Shown piece by piece: positions 51,831-64,000 of a stretch of 64,000 bases of DNA (positions are counted from its first letter, which is position 1; each line of letters starts with the position of its first letter). The stretch is from assembly GCA_003344405.1 (NCBI GenBank), contig NOWV01000038.1:124001-188000 (forward strand), given 5' to 3'. Source of the DNA: Trichoplax sp. H2. Its lineage: Eukaryota; Placozoa; Uniplacotomia; Trichoplacea. Made by a program: the position numbers and the translations under genes. The notes under the pieces are model-generated. The model made no database searches. It saw only the letters and a program-made list of their open reading frames with translations, and was not told where the DNA came from.

Positions 51831-53081
51831 GCAAGAAAAAATTTCAATTTCAAACTTCTTTACTGTACTTGTATTCTCGATTGACTCAGTAAAAGGAATA
51901 ATAATTTGAAGGAGACCTAACACTAAGTAAATAGTTTGACATGCATATACCTGTAATTATGTACAAGAACAACCAGAGTATTTACGTTATAGCAGCAATG
52001 GTGAAATCCGAACTAGATGTCATTCCAACACAAAGACACGCAATAGACTTATATGCTCAATATATTGCAAAAATTTATTACTATTAAAATCTTAGCAAAG
52101 CAATTAGAAATGACAACTTTCTTAGGTCTTAGTAGACCTTAGCCCTTTGATGAACAGTTCGATGGCAATTTCGCTATATTAAATTTCTTTGAATGAGTAG
52201 CAGCAGACGAAAGGAGTTAGAAACATTGCATGAACTCAATATACAGCGTTTATACGAGTACACCAACAGAAACTAATTATCATTAAAATTAGAGCTAGAC
52301 AACCAGAACTGAAACTACTTTAGTTATTGGATAAAGGCTTTGGTCGCCATTCCAATGATTTTCAGTTTATCTCTATTGAGTAATGTATGGTAAGTAGCTG
52401 AAATCATTACAAGTAATAGATCTATCTAGTAACAACAGACCAAAGAAGTAGCCACTTAATATTAACTGTGTTATTGATCTTTGTTATATACGCAATCATT
52501 AACATGAGTTAATTAAATTGGCTAGTAGTGAAAAAATGGAGGAAGGATGATACCTCTGCAGCACGGCCAGTAATGCCAAATAAATAGATAAAATTGCATC
52601 TAATATATGAATAGTATTGACGGCTGTGCAATAAAGATTTAAATGAATCCATCCGAGTTATCATCATCATAAAATAAGTATGCTATAATTTCTTAAATTC
52701 TAATAAGTGAAATTTATTCGTACCTAATACAATTTGCTTTATTGCTCTTGTTGAGTGTATGAAGATGCTATGTATTAACATCTTACAATTAAATCCCTTC
52801 ATTCCTTGTAGTTATCACTGCTAAAGTATAACTTCATTCTTACCTCTAACTGATCATCTATAAAAATATATTAATTCTGGTACACTGTACACCTTAGGTT
52901 GACCAGGTTAAACAAATTTTAAAAATGGATAAAAATCGCTAATTTGAGAAGTACTTTCAGCAGGTTGAAAGCGTAATCATAGCATTTTTGATTCACAATT
53001 ATCAACAGTATTTTTACGGAAGATTTTATCCTATATTAATAAGACGTACAAAATATATATTGAAATAGTAATAGAATAGTT
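51831..53081. other. Intergenic, no gene seen
   Basis: AT-rich DNA between the repeats and the stop codon of the synaptotagmin-like gene. I looked for a second C2 domain exon on the minus strand and found none. Confidence 0.45.
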
Positions 53082-54191
53082 TTACTCCTTATCATACACT
53101 AGTTTGATAACTTTATTATCTAGCTCTTTTATATCATTATTTACAATATTGTCTGCGAAAATAATCACCACTAAATGTCCTCCAGCATTATTGTTTTACC
53201 GGAAAAATTAATTTTGTTACTAGAGATTATTCATTAATGCATGGAACTAGCTGTCTAGATTTAGCTCTCAGTATAAAATAATCCTAAAAATTTAATAACG
53301 TGTAATATAAAATGATTTACATATCACTTTGGTGCCATCTATTGGAGATAGCTTATTAAACTGAATCACAAATTCGCCACACAGTTTCTGAACATGAATA
53401 ATATTCTTCTTGTTATCCCCATATAGACGCAATCGCATAATCATATTTGGTAGCATTGCCTTAGTTATTCCTTGGAACGTAGCTGTTTCGTTAATAACTC
53501 CATTAATTAAGGAACAAGTTTTAGTCTTAAATCTCCTTTTCTTAACTTCATCTTGTACTAATCCATGTATTGAAATAGTATCCAAATTCAATTTGTCAGA
53601 AATGTTGATAACTTTGATAAAATGCATCTTTAATATGGTAGAAAATGCATTAAAAAATACTGTAAACTGCACTTGTCCAATTTTATTATTCTTGTTGGAA
53701 GGAAGAATGGAATTTTTACCCATCTTTTGGCGGATATCCTCCGTCATCGATGATGATCTCGATCTCGTATTTGAATTACTGCTAAACCCCTGAAAAGAAA
53801 CACTATGGGACACCTTGTCTGGATTTTTGTTCAGATCTTCGCTATCGGTAGAATCTTGGGTACTACCATTTGATATTAAACACTCTGAAGAATTGGTCCA
53901 TTCAGTCGGTGTATTCGCCACTACTGGCTCAAAAGATGTTTTAGGATTAATCCTATTCAATAAGGAAGCTTGTATTGATTGAAAGTAGTTATCATTGTTT
54001 GTTAATCTACTCAGATATGATTGGGAGTCCTTGTTATAGTTCATCTTTTCATCTTCAATTAGGTAATTTAGCGTTTCATCGGATTTTATCATTAAACGGT
54101 TCTTATAGTAGACAAAGATAATGCAAGCAATCGCAATGATAAACATGCCAACATTTTCGAATAGATCCATAGTTATGATTCCGTACAGCAT
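53082..54191 (-). CDS. Synaptotagmin-like membrane protein with one degenerate C2 domain
   Basis: A long first exon (53321-54191) joins in phase 1 to a short last exon (53082-53170), giving about 319 aa. A possible second start is at MDLFENVGMF, 7 codons in. Residues about 8-33 form a membrane anchor (NVGMFIIAIACIIFVYYK) with basic residues after it. A Ser/Asn/Thr-rich linker follows to about residue 170, then a C2-like fold: GQVQFTVFFNAFSTILKMHF, RFKTKTCSLINGVINETATF (compare the NPVFNETFTF strand of synaptotagmins), MIMRLRLYGDNKKNIIHVQK and GEFVIQFNKLSPIDGTKVI. The aspartates of the calcium-binding loops are not visible, so calcium-independent binding is expected. No C2B domain is found before the stop. 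It could be a reduced synaptotagmin or a Syt14/16-type relative; the last exon is inferred from splice sites. Confidence 0.65.
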
Positions 54192-57100
54192 CTTGCCTAA
54201 AACTTCCTAAGGAGTTTTTAAACATATATATTGTAGCCGTCGTACCTGCAAAATAGGCAATATGTCCTTTATAAATAGCGTATAAAAGTTTATAATCCTA
54301 TCAAGACTGTATCTAATCTACTATGCAAAACTTTAATTTTAAAATAGCGTCATGCCATAAAAAATATCACAACAATTACACGATAAAGTAGAAAGTATTA
54401 ATGATTCAATAACCACCTAGCTAGTAGTACCGTTCAGCCCATAATAAATTGATTTAAAGAGAAGTAAAATTTACGAAATTTAAGGTAGAAATTTCTTCAT
54501 CTACGATAACCTTAATTTCTATATTATCTTTCGTAGCAGGATCTAAACCTAAGAATAATGGTGCAATTTTTCCGTATATAACGCAAGCACGTATGTAACG
54601 AACAACATCCATGTACAATTAATCATCATTTAATCTTAAAAGAATAATTGGTTAACAAATTTAGCTCTAACTGCCTTATACATATTATAGAAATATATTC
54701 CTCATCACTTCACCAATCTCTGAGGAATAACTCACCAATAGATTTATTTAAATCGTTAGGGCTATTCTATATTATCTTACTAGAGCACTTTGGGAATAAA
54801 AGTAACCTTAACTATCAAGTGAAACACTTAAAGTTATTTTTTAAGAATTAATTAACACCATATACAGTAATTTTCTCGGCACCCTAAATACCTTTTGTAA
54901 TCAGCAATTAAGTCGTAAAATCTGCTCTCATGTTGATGATAAAATATAAAAATTGTCAAAGTACTACCTGTAACGCTACCTAAACTAAACTGTAAGTTCT
55001 TTATTATTATTCATATGATAGGCCTCTTTTAATCCTATGATAACAATCTATTTACATCTACTGAGAACATAAATATTTTTATTCCGTTGTTAGATTTTAC
55101 ATTATGTAACATCATTCTCATACTAATTAAAAGGCTAAACTAGAACAAAAAAAACATGATTTCAGCAATAGATCTATCAGCAATGGTAATTCTATCCAAT
55201 CCAACGAATTTATTAGACTATTAGGATACTATAATAAGTTGGTGTATAATAGAAGCTTACATAGAAGAGATAATGAATGATTTTGGTTCCACTTTTTAAG
55301 AATTCAATTTTAATGTAAAAAGGAATTAAAATATTAATTTTATATGATTGCAATTTTCAGTGCCTCTGATGTTTCTTGATTTGCGTTAAAGATGAAGCTT
55401 AACATGATTAAATTATTTAATGACGACATTTCAAAGGATTTACTACTGATTACAGCCTTTTGTTATTTGATAGATTATGTTAATTTATTCAAATTGAAAT
55501 CAGCCTGCTATCCCGTAGAATAATGATTTTCCCGATATATTATTATGGCAATAAAGTCTTAATAGTTATAACTATTTATTACCACTTTACTTTCTACCTA
55601 TATAACATCTTAAAAGCTTGTTAGTACATAACTTGGATTATCAACATAAATCATCTGTATGATTTTTAATTCCCTCATCCTAATTTTACAACAGTCTACA
55701 GGTATATACCAATAGAAATTCTTCTGAGTAACTGTACGAGAAACAGTGAAAATAATAGTTCTAGAAATTTTCATTAAATGTTTTAATGAAAATGGTAAAC
55801 TGTTTATCGATTGAACTTGTTGCAAAATGGCAAAATTAGAAATGTGATCAACTGATTTTTGTATCACAGGCTTCTTTTCTTGTACTAGCAATAACATATT
55901 ATCACATTACTGTAATGATTTACGTCGTCTTTGAAATTTTTACGCAAGATTTCAGGTGTCTCCGCTTCTTGGATATACTTATGTGTTGGTAATGAGATTG
56001 TTCAGTAATTTTGAAGATATCAATATCAGAATTACGAGCTCAGAATCAAGGAAAGTAAGTCAACTCTATCCTGCCATTTTCTAGCTAAAGGCAGCTACGT
56101 AGGATAAAGGTATATAAAATATATAAAGTCTATAATGGAACTACTGCAATATATTTTTTAAAGAAAGAAGCTGTATAGCCACCCTAATATTATAGTAGCA
56201 AAGTTACGATATTCAAGTTACTATTAAGAATAAATCAATTCTACCCTTGCCGATTTCTATAAAATTTTACGGTATCGATGAACATGAAAATTAAGTAAAT
56301 GAATCGAATCTAAGGATTCATCACGAAAATATATCTCAAAAATTAAATACTTGTAAATTAAAGTGTAAGTTTTAGGCTAGACATGAATCTCCAGCCAATA
56401 CATGCAACTAGTTTAAAGTAATGAATTAAAAATATACAGAGCCATAGATATAGATAGAAGCTTTTTTGTGATTTCGATGCGAATAAAATTTTTAAAATAA
56501 AGCTAAGCAATCTTGATTAAATATTATGTTGAATACCTTCCATACCCATATGTTGTCAGAATACAACTATTTAATGAAGATAATAGGTATGATCGCAAGA
56601 TTTACGATACGTCATCCGTTGGGAAGCTAGACGGCCTATTATCTAATCATTTCTTTTTAGGTCTAGACTCCATCTGATCATTTTTATGAAAGACTGACTT
56701 CCATTGCACAACTCTAACTGATCACATTCATGAAAGACTAACTTCTATTACATAAGATAAACGATTAACATGCAGTTTAAATTTATAATTATAACAATTT
56801 GTTGTCAGTTGTCGTCATGTAATTATTATCCAGTGATAGTTTTCAAGACTATTAGCCATTGTGAAAGATTACTGCGGTTATTGATAGAAACTATTTCGAA
56901 AAAAGTTATCATACACGAGCAATCTGTTATGCGTTATAGCCTTAAATAAAATGGATGTTAGCCTTAAGAAATATTTTTTTTCTTACTTTTAGTAATTAAA
57001 AAATATACACTAGTTGCTAGATTACGAACCAAAATCTAGTAGCGCCAAGTTAAATAATCAAGTTATTCTCTCGTACGTTTACATTAAACATTTTTTGATT

Positions 57101-60050
57101 AAAATTTAAATTCTACGGTACCTTAAAGAAGTGATCCTACATCAGTAGTGAGAATTCAGCTCGGGAATTATAATCATATAAGTTTTTAATCACTATGTAA
57201 CCGAAAGAAAGGAATTGTTGACGTAAATTTCCTTTTAAATCCTTTCCAAAATTACGCGGAAATACTTCGTGCTACTGTTCACTGGTATAATATAGATTTG
57301 ACTTTGACCTAATGAAACATAACTTACACTAGGCCACTATTTATTCTTATCGCAATAGCTTTTACAGCTAGCAGTGTTATAATATTCAATGTAAATTAGC
57401 CGCGTATCATAATGATTGATAATAACAGCAAGAACCATATGCACATTGATTTATATTACAGCATAAGAGTATAAAAATAGATGTACCGTACGGTTAACTA
57501 ATGATGCGATTCATATTACTGGTCTAAATTCAATCGATGAAGTAGAGGAATGCCAAGTAGGGAGGCCAAGTTAATGTTGTATTGTATATACATTTAATCT
57601 CACATCGTTTCTCCCCATGAGGTATTAATACGGAAGGAAGTGTTCGTAAATTAAATTATTTATATAGTGAAGTACGAGACAATAATCTTAATCGGAACAA
57701 TTTTAAAAGCTCTTTTTGCTGTACAGATGTGCCTAATAAGGTTATATACAATAATAAGAAATACATCAGAAAATGATTGTAAAAACAAAATAATGTTTGT
57801 TTGTACTGGTGTTGCCGTCGATTTACGTATACACTGATGTGTAATTGACCATTTCGCTGTTAAAGTACAGTACAAAATTTTAGTAGTATATTTGTACGAC
57901 CTTCTTACCAGAGAGACATAAAACTTAAACTCTTATGGTAAACAGTTCGGCGTAGGAGTTGCCGCAATACGTAATGCAAACTTTGAGTAGGATGTACTCC
58001 TTCTTTACTAATCCTTCATAGACGGTTACGGATATGATATGATTATAATATTACACTATTACTTATTCTAGTTATTATATGCTCATTCTCCTATTATCTA
58101 TTCATATTCTCCAATTCACTATTTTAAAATATTGAATAGGAATGCTAATGTATCCATTGTGGCTGCATAACTCGTGAGCAAATAAAATATGTGCATTAAA
58201 TAATCTCAACACAGGCGGCATACCACACAGTATACAGTACATTACTGTACTTTTAGATGAATAAATTTAGTATAACGAATGACGAACGTACAGTGTGTAT
58301 ATTCTATTAGCTTTATATAAACTTTAAAATGTTTCATACCCTCTTTCTTACCCCTTCCATACCCATTTAGTGTATTGTGGAGAATATGCGCTACCCTTAA
58401 AATTTTACGGATAAATATAGATGAATTGTTCCAGACAACCTATAGATGGATATTTATTTACAGACGTGGGATATCTATGCGGATATTGGTATCTTAAAAT
58501 AAGAAGGAAATGAGTTATTTAATACCGCATAACCAATTAAAAATTTCTTCTGCAGATATGAATAACAAGGTTAATATCGTTTCTTAGTTCTCATTATCTA
58601 AGAGATATAACAGAATTTGTACCTGATAATACTTTCAAGATTCCATATATCTCAAAAAAACAAAATATCGAATTCCCATTGTTATATATTCCGAAAAGAA
58701 GCAGCTAATTCTACAGTGTATCACAAGTAAAGCAGGCAATATCTTAGTATATAGTAGCATACCAAAAGAAAGCATATAATCAACTACAGTATACTATACC
58801 CATGATTAAATATAGATAGAAAGAGCTCTGAACTTTTTGATTTTGTCAAAAAGCACAATGCATCTACATTTATACTGAATGAAATAGAGCATTAATAATA
58901 TCTTTATCGATTACAGCTTTAGTTAATCATCTTGTCATAGTGACTAGGTGTATATACATACTACCCCCTCCCCCCATTCGTTTCTTAATTTCAGCAACTT
59001 AAAAATTAATGCTCACTATATGATAACATGATCATTTACAAGCAGTATAATACCCCTAATACATTTCGCCAAGCGATATTAAACTACTGTACAATGACTC
59101 ATATATAACATTTCTAACTTTCGCCAAATTGAATACGAACAATACGAAGTTATTGTGAATGCAGCAAACGTATTGCATTTTGTATGATAGGAAAAAAGTC
59201 TGTCCTAATGGTACAGTAAAGAAAATGTAATTAATAACTCTTTGATCTGTTTATATAGTATATCAAAAGCGTTGCGTTTAACTTCACAAATCTGGTGATT
59301 GAGACTTCAATTTCAACTGTAAACGGATACTATTATTACAGAAAATTATATTTGAAAATTTTATCTTCCAGACTTGCTACTAGAGGATACAAGCATGTTG
59401 TCCTAATGTAGTCACGTGAAATTTTGACTAATGCTTGAAAGGTATAAAGATAGTATTATATATCGTCCAATTATCAAGTAATATTAGATACAGTAATGAA
59501 GATGCAATTAATTATCATCACCAACTCGTTCAAATTTTAAACTTTTAAGAGTTATCTAAATGACCTATTATCATCAATTAGCCGTTCTTTTATAAATTCT
59601 AGAAGTCGTTACAACCGATATCGAAAAAATAATAAAATACACATATTCCAAATATTCGAGTCATCATACATATTGTATGAGAATTTCGACCAATAGCAAT
59701 CTGGCGCAACCGTGTATCAATTGGAGCCAGAGATAGTTTAATACAGAAAATGATTTATTTACAATTCAGTAGGATATACTATCAATAGCAATTGTTTTAC
59801 TCTAAGGATATAACATTTCTTGCAAAAGATGTGCAGTGCAATTTTTATTTAGTGATTTTTAACATGACCATTATAGTTGGAAGTATGTGATTTTAGAATG
59901 TCACCTAAATATCATAAAATTCTACCAAAAATATACTCATTTCGTAATAGACCTAATTCGAGATTTATAATCATCAATTAAATTTAGATACTAAATTTTG
60001 CAAAGATACTTTATCAAGAAAGTCAAGCTCAAATATATTATCTTAATACT
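54192..60050. other. Gene-poor region, nothing recognised
   Basis: Almost 5.9 kb of AT-rich sequence with no array, no recognised exon and only short open frames. The longest, minus strand 55610-55897 (95 codons), has no known domain. I searched the minus strand downstream of the p67phox-like gene for an SH3 domain (ALYDY, WxxG and PxNYV patterns) and saw none, but this was by eye. Part is presumably 3' UTR and part promoter of the synaptotagmin-like gene. Confidence 0.45.
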
Positions 60051-63000
60051 TTAACTTTTACTACCAAAGCACCAAATTGTCAATCTGCCTTCACGTTTTA
60101 CCTTCCCGGAGTTTAGAATTTGATTATAAGTATCGCTGCTATCTATGCATACAGGGGTTTCATCTTGCTTGGTCCTTTGAAGAGTTGTAAAGCAAAATAA
60201 TTGCATTAACACATTCAAGATTGGTTCACAAGCTCTAATAATGATGCATATGCAAAGTGATTACCATAACGAAATAATTTGTCCCACCGGTGGCTCAAAA
60301 GACCCTCTGATTAGCTCTTTTAACTCATCTACTCTAATGCTTGTCTTTATTCTAAATGCACGCGTATATGTGCAATGTATCTTGACGATCACATAACTCT
60401 AATAAACGGAATTATCGGAATATAAATGCGTTAGAGAAATTTTATAAATCAGGTATTAATTTCATATACGATGAATATTCGCTTTCTTTTGTGTGAGAAC
60501 ACTATACTTTTAAGAATAGAGTAACATTAACAATAAATTATAAAGATTACGATAACATCCTCTATCCTCAACAGGTGTATTTTTTAATTCTCAGAGCATT
60601 GCATACCTTTTCACTAGCAGAAAGAGCTTTGGCATCTGCTGAGAAATTAACATTTTGATCGGGAATATTCTTAGTTATAATAGGTGGGATACGCGGTGTT
60701 GTTCTCTTAGGTGGAGGTACTTTGGGAGGAGGAGGTCGACTTGGGTTAACTTGTGACGACGACGACGAAGAAGCAACACTGGAAGCGGTAGCTCTACTGG
60801 CAGAGTTTGCTAAGCTTCGAACGGAAGATTCTATTTTGCTTGCAGATGTCGTATTTTTATTCGATTTAGGTGGACAAGAAGGTGGCGGGGGACGTTTTGG
60901 TGTTTTTTTATCCGGACCATTAACATCATCAGTACGCATGATACGAGGAGGTCGATTAGGGGGTGGAGGCCTAGCGGGAACTGGTGATTTCGTAGCAGGT
61001 GAAGGGACAGGTGATGCAGTAGGTGAATTCTTGGCACTTTTAGAGCCTTTCTTACTTGCCGGAGGCTTGTAAATAGGTGGAGGAGGTCTGCCGGGCAACT
61101 TTGCAGAAGACGAAGATGAAGCTGGCCAATTCTTACAATCTAAAGGATTCTAATTCACAATAAAATTTCTTCTCACTACAATTATATGACTGCCATTGAC
61201 CGTTATCTATTAACTCGTAATGAACGGTAAATCCAATACCTGTGAATTTGGGCTAGATGGAGATTCTGGTAGATCATAAATTTTAACAGATGTAACTACC
61301 TATAAAATGTCACGCAGTAAAGCATTGAAATAATATTTAAATATATTGCAAGAAAGTTACAAATTGCTACTGACTTACTTTTGCCTTTCCTAGAAAATCC
61401 AGCCTTTTATCTAGTTGAGAAGTTTTATAGACAGGAGGCTTAAAGACTTGCATTTCAGTTGGATAACATAAAGATTTACTGGGCAATGAACCATTCTATT
61501 ATGTTAAGCGCGATAGTAGTAAGATTAGTTTATTGCTAATTAAATGATACCATATGCGATCCAAATCAAGAATTACCTGCAGTTTCTCTAAAGCGTCCTG
61601 GACAAACTTTAGTTGCTTAGCATTAACCGTATATTCTTTTGCACATTCTAACATTTCTTTTGCATCATTCTTCATATTAAGCATGCTTTCTACTACAGCA
61701 ATATTATACAGTACCTGCAAAATAATCATTTAACGTTATGGATTAACAAGTAGCGAGTGATTAAGCCAAAAAAAATGAGGTCACTATCTATATAAGAAAT
61801 TGAATTGCAAAACTACTGTATCATACGCGTAACCAAGAAATGGATTATATGATGACTATCAGCTAGTATGTAGAGTTTTATTAGTTATTGCTACATGTCA
61901 GTACCACAAAGAGGAGTGTCATACCTGGTAGCACCATAACTTGTAAGGCATTCCTATTTGTTTATAATCGATAAATGAATTGCTTCGCAAGCACTGAACA
62001 ACTTGGTTAAAGTTACGGAGGGATTCTTCTAAACTGTTGTGTAGGCATAATTGTAGTTTTGTTTATACATAGCAAGATCAATGAATAGTGTTAGCTTAAT
62101 CGTTGGATTATTATATCATAATGATGTATTTTAATACTGTATCATTTCAGCAGAATTTTAATCCTGTTAAACTAGAACATGTATGTAAGTCTTGTAAATA
62201 TTGACATCCCGCATACGCGTAGATTGATAAGTTTCTATCAGATATGATACATACACACACGTTTGTATAACTAACCATTTGATTTATTAGCTAGCAGTTG
62301 CATTAGCAAGCCTGATTCATCAATGCATAATTAAAGTGAAAATTAATGCAGTCGTATTGTAACATACGTGTATATCCTTTCTACTACTGTATAAGTATAT
62401 AAGCTTGTAAATTGTAACAATCTGAATAAATGAACATGTTTTACTCGGATGACATATTACTGATATGATTTGATTTAGTAGCTAGCATTTGTACTGTGGC
62501 AAGCTCTTTTCAGATGTACTACGTTATTTGCTCGTTCTTTGGACCTATACTTTCAGTGATGATATGAAATTAAAGCAATTTAAGAAAATCCAAACTACTG
62601 TAGTGTTTACATGCACCTGTTCTGAGTACATGTTAAAAGTACTTATGATTGTATGCAAGGTGATTTGACAATTACTCTAGAGATAGCATAGGTGATAGGC
62701 GTACGATTTGGGAAAACAATGTTATACGCGTGTAGTACTAACTTGTCTTGTAAAGCGTGCAAGATTCCAAGTTGCAAATAGGCCACAGCAAAATATTGAT
62801 CTCTTTCCACGCTATATGTGAGAACCTATAGCAGATGATAAAAGGTATTAATGTTGACAATTTTTGACAAAAATGCATGATTCACTGACATGCAGTAAGC
62901 GTATATGGCTATCTTATAATACACTGTAGTAAACTTTTATTTGGAATCATATCAATGAACTGCAAAAAACGAAAGTAATTTATCGCACAGAGTGTGATTA

Positions 63001-63341
63001 TTCGTGGCTCATCGATTCAAGTAAAAGTGAACACTTGCACTCTACTGTATGATGCAGTCCATTCAATCAGTCGAAACTATCTTATCATCGTGAGCGGAAG
63101 TAAGACAAACTGTTGCATGACAGCCCAAGCAAAAACTGTTCACATTCCATCATGTTTTCTCTCCTACTTTGATCGCTTCAGGATAATTGCCAGTAGACCA
63201 AAACGCCATTGCAATATCATACCAAATCTTGGCTAATGGGGTAGTAATTTTATGGTAAAAGTCCAACGCTGCATCAACATTGCCTTGCTCGAATTGAATG
63301 ATCGCCTCATGCCAATGTCTAATATCCAAAGCAGATGTCAT
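60051..63341 (-). CDS. NCF2: p67phox/NOXA1-like NADPH oxidase activator without visible SH3 domains
   Basis: Nine exons join in phase to 493 aa: 63168-63341, 62743-62825, 61925-62033, 61577-61714, 61379-61495, 61240-61299, 60607-61149, 60265-60398 and 60051-60174. Residues 1 to about 168 are TPR helices (MTSALDIRHWHEAIIQFEQG, YSVERDQYFAVAYLQLGILH, VLYNIAVVESMLNMKNDAKE), the Rac-binding part of p67phox. Residues about 195-215 (QLDKRLDFLGKAKVVTSVKI) match the oxidase activation segment, including the LGKAxVV core. Residues about 228-408 are rich in Pro, Ser and Lys with four PPPP clusters. Residues 409 to about 490 are a PB1 domain (YVIVKIHCTYTRAFRIKTSI, VDELKELIRG, GRLTIWCF), which in p67phox binds p40phox. 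Human p67phox (526 aa) has SH3 domains before and after PB1; neither is seen here. TTTG|GTAGTA near the stop could be a donor to an unseen exon. Confidence 0.9.
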
Positions 63342-64000
63342 GGTATCAATAATAATAGCTCACAATCAGCGAAGAATCATGGATCAACATGGTTGCTTAT
63401 GTCGACATTTTAACAGCCTCTCTGTTGGCTTGATGGCGGCTACTTTAACTCCATCCAGGATTGTTTGCAAATCCAGTCTCAAGGGTTAAGCTTTCAAGTT
63501 TTGGCGATGACACCGGTACGGTACAGCGCAAGTCCAGTAGCAGATGACTACGGTTCATACTGGTGGCACAGCCATGGACAGCTAGACACCTGGACAGTTT
63601 CGTATGAACTGTTGTACTGTAGAAAAGTGAATCCTGTCGTGCACAAAATACTGTATAAAGCTGCCGAAATTTTTGAATTTTGGGTTCATTTAGAATCTAC
63701 TGCTCACTACTCAGTGTGTACACTACATTATATGCTTTTATGATTCTGTATGAGCATGATTGCTATTCATTCAATCTGATTACGCCAAGTGATTTCGTTC
63801 TACTGCAGGACTGTATACTGTGCTATACACTGTATACAGTATACTGTTCAGTACAGTACTGTATCTCTATATTGACAGTACTATACTTACAGTACAGGTG
63901 GTAGTCCGCAGTCCAGTCCAGTACAGTACGCACTGTACTGGACAGACAGACATAGGAGACTGGGAGAAGGTCAAGCAACCATGAATGATCACATGATCGT
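63342..64000. promoter_or_regulatory. Upstream region of the p67phox-like gene, with palindromic words
   Basis: Short open frames only. From about 63800 to 63945 there is another cluster of GTATACTGTTCAGTACAGTACTG-type words like those at 23230 and 50010, here about 460 bp upstream of the start codon. The promoter is presumably in the first few hundred bases. Confidence 0.35.

Noticed and set aside
55610-55897. 95-codon minus-strand frame
   Set aside because: No known domain and no linked exon; frames of this length are expected in nearly 6 kb of such sequence. Not excluded as a species-specific exon.
57660-57875. 71-codon minus-strand frame
   Set aside because: Short, no motif, no neighbouring exon.
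60722-61072. 116-codon Gly-rich plus-strand frame
   Set aside because: Antisense of the polyproline exon of the p67phox-like gene; its glycines are the complement of proline codons.
1-64000. tRNA, rRNA and retroelement genes
   Set aside because: No B-box plus cloverleaf, rRNA-like segment, reverse transcriptase, integrase or transposase motif could be found by eye on either strand.

Overview
The window is nuclear DNA of an early-branching invertebrate animal. It is AT-rich. Its genes are split into short exons by GT-AG introns, mostly about 50 to 600 bp with a few of 1 to 2 kb, and they encode conserved animal proteins (POMT1, a NEK6/7 kinase, COG7, EXOSC2, PFDN6, THOC3, a p67phox-type oxidase activator). 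There are no operons or bacterial signals, and three runs of N (23180-23229, 23794-23843, 50703-50722) show a draft assembly. Gene content, intron size and base composition would fit a placozoan (Trichoplax-like). That species assignment is inference; no sequence search was run.

Layout: POMT1 (-, 3' end cut by the left edge, to 5792); a tandem array and a gene-poor stretch (5793-9201); a SHIPPO/STPG-repeat flagellar protein (-, 9202-11596); a large M16-family metallopeptidase (-, 13389-20462); 5.5 kb of repeats, hairpins and TACAGTAC-rich satellite with two gaps (20463-26034); a NEK6/7 kinase (+, 26035-30708); COG7 (-, 31739-37103) head-to-head with EXOSC2 (+, 37616-39869); an unrecognised two-exon gene (-, 40067-42888); PFDN6 (+, 45006-46795), flanked and interrupted by two minisatellites; THOC3 (-, 47318-49868); more minisatellites; a single-C2 synaptotagmin-like membrane protein (-, 53082-54191); nearly 6 kb with nothing recognisable (54192-60050); and a p67phox/NOXA1-like NADPH-oxidase activator (-, 60051-63341). 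For most genes exon joins were worked out by hand: phases agree, and the summed coding lengths are multiples of three for NEK (297 aa), EXOSC2 (316), PFDN6 (131), the SHIPPO protein (273) and the p67phox-like protein (493).

The genes do not form one pathway. They cover protein O-mannosylation, Golgi tethering, RNA decay, mRNA export, chaperone loading, a mitotic kinase, cilia, proteolysis and ROS production. The most interesting collective signal is which genes are neighbours. POMT1, EXOSC2, NEK6, NOXA1 and STPG3 lie on human 9q33-q34, PFDN6 lies in the MHC on 6p21, and NCF2 and NEK7 lie on 1q25-q31. These are three arms of the MHC paralogon, so the window looks like part of an invertebrate proto-MHC block. 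The second main observation is a p67phox-like protein that keeps the TPR, activation segment and PB1 domain but has a long polyproline region and no visible SH3 domain.
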